A stretch of 64,000 nt of DNA from Acetobacterium woodii DSM 1030 (GTDB taxonomy: Bacteria > Bacillota > Clostridia > Eubacteriales > Eubacteriaceae): positions 2,345,732 to 2,409,731 of the forward strand of contig NC_016894.1 of assembly GCF_000247605.1 (NCBI RefSeq), read 5' to 3'. This document shows, one piece after another, positions 17,188 through 25,373 of the stretch; positions within the stretch are counted from its first letter, which is position 1, and each line of letters begins with the position of its first letter. The position numbers were made by a program, and so were the translations under genes. The notes beneath the pieces are model-generated. The model saw only the letters and a list, made by a program, of their open reading frames with translations, had not been told where the DNA came from and ran no database searches.

Positions 17188-17709
17188 TTATTTATCTTTT
17201 TTGGGGGCTAAATACATAACCATATTTCTACCTTCAATTTTAGGCGATTTTTCAATCACGGCGATGTCAGAAACACGCTCTGCAAAGTCTAATAAAACTT
17301 GTTTACCCTGCTCTGTATAAGCCATTTCACGACCTCTGAAACGAATAGCGACTTTAACGCGACTACCTTGTTCTAAGAATTTAATGCAATTTTTAATTTT
17401 AACATTAATATCATGCTCTTCAACTCGAACCGACATACGAATTTCTTTAATAACCACAGCTTTTTGATTTTTTTTAGCTTCTTTTAATCGTTGAATTTCT
17501 TCATATCGAAACTTACCGTAGTCAAGAATCTTACAGACCGGTGGTTTAGCATTTGGCGAGACTTTTACTAGATCTAAATTCTTATCATCTGCTAATTGCT
17601 GTGCGTCTCTTGTATTCATGACTCCCAACATTTCACCTGCTTCGTCAATTACACGGACTTCGCGATCACGGATCTCGTTATTAATTTCGTGTTGAACATC
17701 TTTGCTAAT
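17188..17709 (-). CDS. infC: Translation initiation factor IF-3 (probable AUU start)
   Basis: 173 residues: an N-terminal domain (HEINNEIRDREVRVID), a Lys-rich linker, and a C-terminal domain (VKVAIRFRGREMAYTEQGKQ) that binds the 30S platform and rejects wrong start codons. The longer ATG frame from 17778 adds a non-homologous, hydrophobic N-terminus encoded by the leader hairpin, so it is not credible. GGAGG at 17719-17723 lies 9 bases from ATT 17707-17709, giving an ISKDVQHE start, the rare AUU initiation known for infC and used there for autoregulation. An ATT at 17715 is closer than usual to the Shine-Dalgarno sequence. Confidence 0.93.
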   Translation of the reverse strand: MSKDVQHEINNEIRDREVRVIDEAGEMLGVMNTRDAQQLADDKNLDLVKVSPNAKPPVCKILDYGKFRYEEIQRLKEAKKNQKAVVIKEIRMSVRVEEHDINVKIKNCIKFLEQGSRVKVAIRFRGREMAYTEQGKQVLLDFAERVSDIAVIEKSPKIEGRNMVMYLAPKKDK

Positions 17710-17723
17710 AGTAATATACCTCC

Positions 17724-17850
17724 ATATATAAAAATTGCAGGTAGAGACACTCCACCTGCAAAAAATACTAACGAACACTGTTCATCCATATTTACCTATT
17801 TCCCTTAGAAATGAGGTGAGAAGTGTGATTCCTCTACTTTGTTACTTAAA
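17724..17850 (-). promoter_or_regulatory. infC-rpmI-rplT leader (L20 leader candidate) with attenuator hairpin
   Basis: Between the upstream gene and infC the minus strand carries TGCAGGTGGAG-TGT-CTCTACCTGCA followed by a T-run (17736-17760), a good intrinsic terminator ahead of the infC ribosome binding site. A pairable stretch ending in CACACTTCTCACC lies farther upstream. This is the layout of the Firmicute L20 leader, where L20 protein promotes premature termination. The name is by position and shape, not by a covariance search. Confidence 0.6.
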
Positions 17851-17894
17851 TAGTATAAGTTATATTTCTTTCTATGTCAATTGTTTTTTTATTT

Positions 17895-18689
17895 CTAAGA
17901 AAGCAAAGCGCGATCATTTGCAAATTCTTCGCCACTGACTTGGCCAAAACGTTTTAATAACTCGTCAACAGTCAGTTTTTTCTTTTCTTCACCTTTGATG
18001 TCTAAAATTACGCGACCTGAATGCATCATGATCAGTCGATTTCCGTGTTCGATCGCATGTCGCATATTATGCGTTACCATCAACGTTGTCAGATTGCCGT
18101 CTTTAACAAATTGATCACTGAGTTTTAATACTTTGTCCGCAGTTTTTGGATCTAGGGCAGCAGTATGTTCGTCAAGTAACAGCAGCTTTGGTTTTTTTAG
18201 CGTGGCCATCAACAACGTGAGCGCCTGTCGCTGTCCCCCCGAAAGTAATCCTACTTTTGCATTTAAGCGATTTTCAAGACCTAAGTCGAGATGACTCAGA
18301 TATTCTTTATAGATTTCACGTTCTTTTTGGCTAATTCCCCAACTAAGTGAGCGCATTTTTCCACGCCGATATGCTAACGCCAAGTTTTCCTCAATGCCCA
18401 TATTTCCGGCAGTACCCATCATTGGATCCTGGAAAACGCGCCCGATAAAACTTGAACGCTTATATTCCGGCAATTTTGTCACATCCATTCCATTAATCGA
18501 AATCGTCCCACGCTCGACCCCAAATACCCCAGCTACACAGTTAAGCAGTGTCGATTTTCCAGCCCCATTGCCACCAATTAAGGTGACAAAATCGCCTTCT
18601 TCTAGCGTCAAGCTTAAATTAGAAAGTGCAATCTTTTCATTGACCGTTTCTGGATTGAATTTTTTTTCAACATCTTTAATAACTAGCAT
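17895..18689 (-). CDS. ABC transporter ATP-binding protein (TrpZ-like)
   Basis: 264 residues with Walker A (GGNGAGKSTLL), Q-loop, ABC signature (LLSGGQRQALTL), Walker B (LLLLDEHTAALD) and the H-loop (VTHNMRHA). It powers the import system encoded by the two genes upstream. It overlaps the permease stop by one base, so translation is coupled. The set of ATPase, single permease and PF04392-type binding protein is the TrpXYZ layout, usually linked to aromatic amino acid uptake. Confidence 0.85.
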   Translation of the reverse strand: MLVIKDVEKKFNPETVNEKIALSNLSLTLEEGDFVTLIGGNGAGKSTLLNCVAGVFGVERGTISINGMDVTKLPEYKRSSFIGRVFQDPMMGTAGNMGIEENLALAYRRGKMRSLSWGISQKEREIYKEYLSHLDLGLENRLNAKVGLLSGGQRQALTLLMATLKKPKLLLLDEHTAALDPKTADKVLKLSDQFVKDGNLTTLMVTHNMRHAIEHGNRLIMMHSGRVILDIKGEEKKKLTVDELLKRFGQVSGEEFANDRALLS

Positions 18690-19585
18690 TATAAATCACC
18701 CCCTTTAATTGATTTTTTAAAGGGCCGGAGGTATGATTTAAGGATCGGTAGTGATAACGCAATTGCAACTGTAATCGCGGTAAATAATTTTAAATCGTTC
18801 GCAGGCATCCCAAGTTTCAGCACCAGGGCAATAATAATTCGGTAAGTAATCGCTCCTAAAACTAATGAGATCAGGCAATTTAAAAAATTTCGCGTACCAA
18901 AAATTACTTCACCAATAATAACAGATGCTAAACCAATTACAATTGAACCTATTCCCATCTGAATATCAGCAAAACTTTGACTCTGAGCAATTAAAGAGCC
19001 AGAAAGCGCAACAAGTCCATTGCTGATAACCAACCCCAAAATAATCATATTGTTGGTGTTGATACCTTGAGCTCGTGCCATTTGCGGATTATTTCCAGTT
19101 GCGCGAATAGCACATCCGATTTCGGTTCCGAAAAACCAATATAAAAGAGCAACGATGATCATGACACTAATAAATCCGAACAGCATCACCGCATTTGTTG
19201 GATCAAGTCCCAAGTTCTCCAATGATGTGAATACCGTATCAATTCGGAGCAGTGACAAATTTGCTTTTCCCATGATCCGCAAATTTACTGAATAAAGGGC
19301 GATCATTGTTAAGATCCCAGCTAATAACGCTGGAATTTTTAATTTTGTATGAAGAATTCCGGTTACCAGTCCCGCTAACATGCCGCCTACAAATGCCAGC
19401 GCCGTTGCCAAAAAGGGGTTCATCCCATTAAAAATTGAAAAAGCTGCGATAGCAGCTCCCATTGCAATACTTCCTTCTACTGTTAAGTCAGCAATATCGA
19501 GTATTCGGTAGGTGATATAAACGCCAATTGTCATGATCGCCCATAATAGTCCTAGCGATATTGCACCTAATATAATCTGTAACAT
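18689..19585 (-). CDS. ABC transporter permease (TrpY-like)
   Basis: 298 residues with about eight hydrophobic helices of the BPD_transp_2 type found in branched-chain amino acid and TrpXYZ-type importers (GLLWAIMTIGVYITYRILD; GCAIRATGNNPQMARAQG). The second motif is the cytoplasmic coupling loop that docks on the ATPase. It would form the pore as a homodimer. An 89-base gap containing a stem-loop separates it from the binding-protein gene upstream. Confidence 0.85.
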   Translation of the reverse strand: MLQIILGAISLGLLWAIMTIGVYITYRILDIADLTVEGSIAMGAAIAAFSIFNGMNPFLATALAFVGGMLAGLVTGILHTKLKIPALLAGILTMIALYSVNLRIMGKANLSLLRIDTVFTSLENLGLDPTNAVMLFGFISVMIIVALLYWFFGTEIGCAIRATGNNPQMARAQGINTNNMIILGLVISNGLVALSGSLIAQSQSFADIQMGIGSIVIGLASVIIGEVIFGTRNFLNCLISLVLGAITYRIIIALVLKLGMPANDLKLFTAITVAIALSLPILKSYLRPFKKSIKGGDL

Positions 19586-19627
19586 TATTCTGCCTCACTT
19601 CTTATCTAAGGATTATGTTCATTCATA

Positions 19628-19667
19628 GATTTCGCAGGTAACAATGAAAATCATTGTCACCCGCGAA
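19628..19667 (-). other. Intercistronic stem-loop after the binding-protein gene
   Basis: On the minus strand TTCGCGGGTGACAATGA pairs with TCATTGTTACCTGCGAA around a small loop, just after the binding-protein stop. It has no T-run, so it is more likely an mRNA 3'-stabilising or processing element than a full terminator. That would let the binding protein be made in excess of the permease. Confidence 0.5.
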
Positions 19668-19674
19668 AAAATAT

Positions 19675-20667
19675 TTATTTTGTTGTTATTATGTATTGTT
19701 GTAAATCGGCTGGAATCGTTAAGCCAATTTCCTGTGCCACTGAGCCATTGATGGCATAATCAAACTTGGTTGCTGATTCGATTGGCATTGTTGCTGGTTT
19801 TGCTTCACCTTTGATAATTTTTACTGCCATTAAACCAGTTTGGTAGCCTAAGTCAGAATAGTTTATTCCCAACGTTGCTAATCCGCCAGATTCAACCATC
19901 CCAGATTCACCACAGATTACTGGAGTTTTCGATTGGGTTGTAATATTCTCAACCTGAGGCATTGCCGAGGCAAAAACATTATCAGTTGGAATATAGATCG
20001 CATCACATTGGCTGACAATCGATTGAGTCGCTTGTTGAACATCATTTGAGTTGGTAACCGTTACTTCTACATATTTCATCCCCAACTTTTCAATTGCTTC
20101 TTTGGCAATCTTCGCTTGAATTACTGAGTTATCTTCGCTGGAGGTATAAAGTACGCCGACCGTTTTTGCGGTTGGAACTAATTTAACCAGCAGATCAATT
20201 TGTTCACTAATTGGGTTCATATCTGTAGTTCCAGTAACGTTGCCACCCGGTGCTTCATTCGATTTGACTAATCGCGCTGCCACGTAATCGGTTATCGCTG
20301 TCCCAAGAATCGGAATCTCCGTCGTTTTTCCAGCAATTGCCTGTGCTGCTGGCGTTGCGATTGCAAGGACTAGATCAACCTTATTACTCACAAACCGATC
20401 ACTAATTGTTGACAGATTACTTTGATCACCCTGAGCATTTTGAACATCAATCGTGATATTATCGCCATCCGTATAACCATTATCGGCTAAAGCTGAGATA
20501 AAGCCTTCCCGAGCTGCATCAAGTGCCACATGATCTACATATTGCACGATACCAATAGAGACATTCTTACTCTCTTCTTTGGTTGCTGAACTCGTACAAC
20601 CCGCCCCTAATACAACGAGTGTCGTAGCAAACAGAATCGCCATCAATTTCTTTCCATTTTTTTTCAT
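19675..20667 (-). CDS. ABC transporter substrate-binding lipoprotein (TrpX-like, PF04392 type)
   Basis: 330 residues. The N-terminal signal peptide ends in a lipobox (VVLGAGC), so the protein is tethered outside the membrane. The mature part is a two-lobed periplasmic-binding fold (NVSIGIVQYVDHVALDAAREGF; VLYTSSEDNS; PVICGESGMVESGG). GGAGGAAAAG precedes the ATG. A T-box leader with a UAC (Tyr) specifier and a consensus promoter with an inverted-repeat operator lie upstream. Tyrosine or a related aromatic compound is therefore the inferred ligand; the family name implies tryptophan, and the sequence cannot settle it. Confidence 0.85.
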   Translation of the reverse strand: MKKNGKKLMAILFATTLVVLGAGCTSSATKEESKNVSIGIVQYVDHVALDAAREGFISALADNGYTDGDNITIDVQNAQGDQSNLSTISDRFVSNKVDLVLAIATPAAQAIAGKTTEIPILGTAITDYVAARLVKSNEAPGGNVTGTTDMNPISEQIDLLVKLVPTAKTVGVLYTSSEDNSVIQAKIAKEAIEKLGMKYVEVTVTNSNDVQQATQSIVSQCDAIYIPTDNVFASAMPQVENITTQSKTPVICGESGMVESGGLATLGINYSDLGYQTGLMAVKIIKGEAKPATMPIESATKFDYAINGSVAQEIGLTIPADLQQYIITTK

Positions 20668-20794
20668 TTCTTTTCCTCCATTTTTATTTTATTCAATAAA
20701 ACCTAAACAGGTTGAATTGTTAATTCTCAGTTATTTGGGCTATAACGAAAATAAAACTAAACGATACCGAAAACCTATTTGAGGATAACACAAA

Positions 20795-21056
20795 AAAAAT
20801 CGCCACTGTATAACAGGGACGAAAAAAATTCGCGGTACCACCTTGCTTTGATGTTTAAGCATCACACTCTGTAAATAACCTTCGTTACTTATCCATGATA
20901 ACGGTTGGTGTCCGGCACAGCCTACTGAGTATTAACTAACCGTTCGGTGGCAGCTCTCAGGATGTATTCACAATAATTATCTTACTTTCTCACACCAAAC
21001 GAAAGCTCTCTTAAAGATTATCCTATTACTACTTCTTCCTGATCATCACTGTATTG
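20795..21056 (-). promoter_or_regulatory. T-box riboswitch upstream of the TrpXYZ-type transporter; specifier reads UAC (Tyr)
   Basis: The minus strand shows the T-box core AAGGTGGTACCGCG (20831-20844) and a terminator (GTCCCTGTTATACAGTGGCGA, then T8, 20791-20822). Stem I closes with CAGGA/TCCTG, and the triplet just before the 3' strand is UAC, followed by A (20964-20966). The same alignment gives UUC for pheST and ACC for thrS in this window, which supports the reading. The leader points toward the transporter, not thrS, so tyrosine starvation should raise transporter expression. Confidence 0.85.
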
Positions 21057-21062
21057 TTTTTT

Positions 21063-21091
21063 ATTATATTTATCCGAATCGAATTTGTCAA
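21063..21091 (-). promoter_or_regulatory. Consensus promoter of the transporter T-box leader
   Basis: Read on the minus strand it is TTGACA (21086-21091), 17 bases, TATAAT (21063-21068): a perfect match in both hexamers and in spacing. It lies between thrS and the T-box leader, so the transporter has its own promoter. Confidence 0.8.
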
Positions 21092-21115
21092 CTATTATTG
21101 CAAATTCGATTCGGA
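21073..21115. promoter_or_regulatory. Perfect 15-bp inverted repeat overlapping the transporter promoter (candidate operator)
   Basis: TCCGAATCGAATTTG and CAAATTCGATTCGGA are perfectly complementary arms separated by 13 bases. One arm covers the spacer and the end of the -35 box; the other lies upstream of it. No T-run follows on either strand, so it is not a terminator for thrS. It is placed as a repressor operator. The regulator is not identifiable from the window. Confidence 0.6.
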
Positions 21116-21151
21116 ATTTCCAGCGTTTTGTACTCCTGCGATGATTAGAAT

Positions 21152-23068
21152 TTAGTCCAAAGTTAAAGATTTAGTTTTTATTTTTTCAATTAGCTTTTCT
21201 TTCAGATCGGCCAAGCTGATAAGACCAGCATCACCAGTGTCTCGGATTCGAAGTGCCAAATCACCACCTTCTGCTTCCTTTTCCCCAACAACAAGCATAT
21301 AAGGGACTTTTTGCAGCTGTGCTTCCCGAATCCGGTAACCTAATTTTTCGTCGCGTCCATCTACTGAGGCCCGAACGCCAAGGGCAGTCAGTTGATCAGC
21401 TATTCCTTTTGCAAAATCATGATGGGCATCAGCCACGGGGATAATCATAACTTGAACTGGTGCCAACCAAACCGGAAATTTTCCAGCAAAATGTTCAATC
21501 AAAATACCAAAAAAACGTTCAATACTACCTAAAATCGTACGATGAATAATAACCGGACGATGTTTTTCGCCATCCGAACCAATATAATTCAAATCAAAAC
21601 GTTCCGGCATTTGGAAATCTAATTGAATCGTACCACATTGCCATGTTCGTCCTAGGCTATCTTCCAAATGGAAATCAATTTTAGGACCATAAAATGCCCC
21701 ATCGCCAGGGTTAAGACGATAATTGATTTCTTTTTTCTCAAGCGCTTTTCTCAATGCTTCGGTTGCTATTTCCCAAACTTCATCAGATCCAATCGAATTT
21801 TCTGGTTGTGTTGATAATTCAACCTTATAACTGAACCCGAAGATCTTATAAACATCATCCGCTAAATCAATAACTTTGATGACTTCTTCTTGAATTTGCT
21901 CGGGAGTCATAAAAATATGTGCATCGTCCTGAGTAAAAGCACGGACACGCATCAGTCCATGAAGCGCACCATGCAGTTCGTGGCGATGAACCAGACCCAG
22001 TTCTCCCATTTTTAAAGGTAAATCACGATAGGAGTGACCCTTTGTTTTATAAACCAGCATGCCCCCGGGGCAGTTCATTGGTTTAATGGCATATTCACTC
22101 TCATCAATCTCAGTGAAATACATATTTTCTTTATATTTATCCCAATGTCCCGAACGTTTCCATAGATCGTTATTAAGTATAATGGGTGTTTTAATTTCAT
22201 GGTAACCTCGACGTTGGTGTTCTTCTCGCCAAAAGTTTTCCAGCTCGTTTCGAATGATCATACCCTTCGGATGGAAGAAAGGAAATCCGGGACCTTCTTC
22301 ATGTAATGAAAAGAGATCAAGTTCTTTTCCTAATTTACGATGATCTCGTTTTTTAGCTTCTTCGAGTCGAGTCAGGTATTCATCCAACTGACTTTTTTTA
22401 GGGAAGGTAATTCCATAAATACGTTGCAGCATTTTATTTTTTTCATCGCCTCGCCAATAGGCACCAGCGAGACTTAAAAGTTTAATGGCTTTTATGCCAC
22501 TAAGATTTTGAATATGCGGACCCGCACAAAGATCAGAAAATTCACCTTGAGAATAAAAACTGATAATTGCATCTGCCGGGAGATTCTCAATCAGTTCTGC
22601 CTTATAAATTTCGCCTTCTTTAGTAACTTTTTCGAGTGCTTCCTGACGACTAAGTTCATAACGATTAATTTTCAGTCCTTCTTTGACAATTTTCGCCATT
22701 TCTTTTTCGATTTTTTCCATGATTTCAGGGGTAATAATGACATCCAAATCAATATCATAATAAAAACCATTTTCAATCGCGGGACCAATCGCCAGTTTAG
22801 CTTGCGGATAAAGCCGTTTTATCGCCTGCGCAAGCAGATGTGAGCCAGTATGCCAAAACGCATGCTGTCCACCGGCATCTTCAAATTTCAACAAATTCAA
22901 GGTTGAATTTTCATTAATTGGTTGTCGAATATCGACGACTTCACCATTTAACTCGCCCGCCATTGTATTTTTGGCTAAACCTGAGCTGATATCATTGGCA
23001 ACATCAAGAACTGTAATCCCAGGTTCATAATTTTTAATGGACCCGTCTTTTAAAGTAATAGTAATCAT
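21152..23068 (-). CDS. thrS: Threonyl-tRNA synthetase
   Basis: 638 residues, full length: TGS domain (about 1-62), the editing/SAD domain with HTGSHLLAQA, the class II catalytic core with zinc-site Cys in MNCPGGM, motif 2 (VHRHELHGALHGLMRVRAF), and the C-terminal anticodon-binding domain. It charges tRNA-Thr and edits Ser-tRNA-Thr. ATG 23068 is chosen because GGAGG lies 7 bases before it; the longer frame to 23113 is not homologous. A Thr T-box leader and a promoter lie upstream. Confidence 0.97.
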   Translation of the reverse strand: MITITLKDGSIKNYEPGITVLDVANDISSGLAKNTMAGELNGEVVDIRQPINENSTLNLLKFEDAGGQHAFWHTGSHLLAQAIKRLYPQAKLAIGPAIENGFYYDIDLDVIITPEIMEKIEKEMAKIVKEGLKINRYELSRQEALEKVTKEGEIYKAELIENLPADAIISFYSQGEFSDLCAGPHIQNLSGIKAIKLLSLAGAYWRGDEKNKMLQRIYGITFPKKSQLDEYLTRLEEAKKRDHRKLGKELDLFSLHEEGPGFPFFHPKGMIIRNELENFWREEHQRRGYHEIKTPIILNNDLWKRSGHWDKYKENMYFTEIDESEYAIKPMNCPGGMLVYKTKGHSYRDLPLKMGELGLVHRHELHGALHGLMRVRAFTQDDAHIFMTPEQIQEEVIKVIDLADDVYKIFGFSYKVELSTQPENSIGSDEVWEIATEALRKALEKKEINYRLNPGDGAFYGPKIDFHLEDSLGRTWQCGTIQLDFQMPERFDLNYIGSDGEKHRPVIIHRTILGSIERFFGILIEHFAGKFPVWLAPVQVMIIPVADAHHDFAKGIADQLTALGVRASVDGRDEKLGYRIREAQLQKVPYMLVVGEKEAEGGDLALRIRDTGDAGLISLADLKEKLIEKIKTKSLTLD

Positions 23069-23164
23069 AATTTTCCTCCAATATTTTAGCTCGTGCAAAA
23101 TGAGACCGATCAATATCGATGCTTAAAAGCATTCTCATTAGCAATTTGCTTTTTTATATTTAAA

Positions 23165-23440
23165 AACAAAAAAGCCCCTTTGATAAACAAAGGGACGTAT
23201 TAACGCGGTTCCACCCAATTTGATTTATTTACATAAATCCACTTAAGTTCTGAATAACGGCCAGCACCGAAAATCATACTATCACTAAAGTGTACGTAAT
23301 GTTACCCTTTCATGCTCTTCTGATTTTAACTCAAAGGTGGTTTTCAGTTATCGTAAGTATAAGCAATTACAGCCAAGTTGCTTACTCTCTGAAACGTCCA
23401 GATAACCTAATTGTCCTTATCAACGTCTTTTTTATTTTCT
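23165..23440 (-). promoter_or_regulatory. T-box riboswitch, tRNA-Thr specific, controlling thrS
   Basis: Minus-strand reading: T-box core GGGTGGAACCGCG (23204-23217), then the terminator CGTCCCTTTGTTTATCAAAGGGGC with a T-run (about 23168-23197). Stem I closes with AAGG/CCTT, and the triplet before it is ACC (23339-23341), a Thr codon. Confidence 0.9.
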
Positions 23441-23450
23441 ATTGCTCTTA

Positions 23451-23479
23451 AGTATAGTCTTTATATCACAAAGAATCAA
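23451..23479 (-). promoter_or_regulatory. Predicted promoter of the thrS leader
   Basis: On the minus strand TTGATT (23474-23479), 17 bases, TATACT (23451-23456), immediately upstream of the T-box leader. Confidence 0.6.
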
Positions 23480-23508
23480 TACTTTTTATAAAATTTAAGT
23501 TTCCAAAT

Positions 23509-25209
23509 TTAATTCACCACTTGATAACTTTTTTCGGTAAACAATAATAAGCTTGATTTGTTTGTATTGACCGACGTTTTGCCAAAAAATTGTTCCATAA
23601 ATAGTTGTGAAAAATTTTGAAATTTAATTTGATTATAAATTTTCTTAGGTGCGAAATTTATAAAATCACTAAGATAGGTTTCGATATGTCGGGGCTCTTT
23701 TAAAAACTCGAATATCCATTCTTTATTAGGGCTGTTGTCAACCATTCCCGACGGAAGTCTGAGATTACCGTTAGTAAGAAAGTCAAATTTAAGATATTCT
23801 TTAATCAACTGACCTTTTTGATGTTTTTCGCAGAATTCCCCAATAATACCGTAAAGTTGCTCCTTAGACTTCCCCATATCGTAATAACCCTGTTCAGCCC
23901 AATAAAAAGAAAACTGCTCAAAGAAATCAAAAGGTGTATCGAATAAATTCGTTTGAATAATAAAATGCATCGTGTATTTAAAGGCCCCACTATTAAAGTA
24001 ACGATCGACCAACATTTCAATTTGGCGTAGTTGATATAACTCCTTAGCATTAATATATTTATTTGAAATTATTTCATAAGGAGGAAAACTGGTGTATCGA
24101 TAATCATGAATGTCTGCTTCTTTTCGGATTCGGGTACCTTTTAAACATTTCAGAAAGCCTAATTGAAGCATATCCGGAAAAAGGGCAATGACCCGATTAA
24201 ACGATGATTTAAAAACTAAGTAAGTTTCATAAGGTAATCCCGCAATCAGATCCAAATGAATATGGATGTTTTGCGGTTCCAATAGTTTTTTTACATTTTT
24301 TTCAGTTTGAGTCAAGCTGATTTTTCGACCAATGGCTTTCAATGTGATCGGATCAGTACTTTGAATACCAATTTCGAACTGAATAAGTCCTGCCGGTGCG
24401 CTTTTTAAGAGTAAGATCATTTCATCATCGATGAGATCACCTGTCATTTCAAAGTGAAAATTCGTTGTTCCTCCACATTTAATCAAGTATCGAAAGATAT
24501 CTTTTGTCCGGCGAAGGTTGCAATTAAATGTTCGATCAACTAATTTCACCTGTTTAACGCCAGCTTGAATAAAAAAATCCAATTCTTCATAAACCCTCTC
24601 AAGAGGTAGCATATTGACCCCATTATTTACCGAAGAAAGGCAATAAGAACAGGAAAATGGGCACCCGCGCATGGTTTCATAATAAATTATTTTATGCTTT
24701 AAACTTTCCAGATCATTTTGAAAATACGCAAAGGTCAGATTGTTTAAAGCGAGTGGCTTGTCATCAGTATTTTCCCAAACAATACCATTTTCATCACGAA
24801 AGCAAAGACCAGAAATTTCCGCTAAGTTTTGAGGATTATTCATAAATTGTTGCAACTTATTTTCGCCTTCGCCCTGGATAATAAAATCGCAAAATGAATA
24901 GGTTTCCAGCAGTGCTTTCCCATCAAAACTAACTTCCGGACCGCCTAACATAATTTGAACAGTAGGTTTCGCTTTTTTTATGATTTCAGCTAATTTAAAA
25001 ATAATTTCAATATTCCAGATATAGCAAGAAAACCCGATGATCTTCGTATCGATATCCATTAACTGCTGAACAATTCGATGCATGGAGTCATTAATCGACA
25101 TCTCCAGTATTTCAATTTCAAACTCGAGTAGCTGCGCCTTTAAAACACGTACTGCCAGATTAGTATGAATATATTTTGCGTTAATAGCGACTAAGACTAG
25201 ATCTTTCAT
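23509..25209 (-). CDS. B12-binding domain radical SAM protein (DUF4080 type)
   Basis: 566 residues. An N-terminal cobalamin-binding-like Rossmann domain (MKDLVLVAINAKYIHTNLAV; IIGFSCYIWNIE; MLGGPEVSFD) is followed by a radical SAM barrel with the CPFSCSYC cluster motif, which binds [4Fe-4S] and cleaves SAM. The C-terminal part resembles DUF4080. Homologues are frequent in Clostridia and have no firmly known substrate, so I do not assign a reaction. It stands alone between thrS and ychF, with a good GGAGG-like ribosome binding site. Confidence 0.85.
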   Translation of the reverse strand: MKDLVLVAINAKYIHTNLAVRVLKAQLLEFEIEILEMSINDSMHRIVQQLMDIDTKIIGFSCYIWNIEIIFKLAEIIKKAKPTVQIMLGGPEVSFDGKALLETYSFCDFIIQGEGENKLQQFMNNPQNLAEISGLCFRDENGIVWENTDDKPLALNNLTFAYFQNDLESLKHKIIYYETMRGCPFSCSYCLSSVNNGVNMLPLERVYEELDFFIQAGVKQVKLVDRTFNCNLRRTKDIFRYLIKCGGTTNFHFEMTGDLIDDEMILLLKSAPAGLIQFEIGIQSTDPITLKAIGRKISLTQTEKNVKKLLEPQNIHIHLDLIAGLPYETYLVFKSSFNRVIALFPDMLQLGFLKCLKGTRIRKEADIHDYRYTSFPPYEIISNKYINAKELYQLRQIEMLVDRYFNSGAFKYTMHFIIQTNLFDTPFDFFEQFSFYWAEQGYYDMGKSKEQLYGIIGEFCEKHQKGQLIKEYLKFDFLTNGNLRLPSGMVDNSPNKEWIFEFLKEPRHIETYLSDFINFAPKKIYNQIKFQNFSQLFMEQFFGKTSVNTNKSSLLLFTEKSYQVVN

Positions 25210-25373
25210 GACAACCTCCGTTTTTTAGGTGCATCTTATCGTATTTATTTCTAATGTTTAATTAATGTGCTTACTGTATAAATATGCAGATATTGTGCTG
25301 TTAGCAAACCAAAATAAGGACGTTTTTTATAAAGATAAGTCGCTCACCCAACAGTTTAAGGCGCTGTTATAGC

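Noticed and set aside
20795-21056. Reading the first T-box as the leader of thrS
   Set aside because: Its orientation and position place it downstream of thrS and directly upstream of the transporter gene; thrS has its own T-box at 23165-23440.
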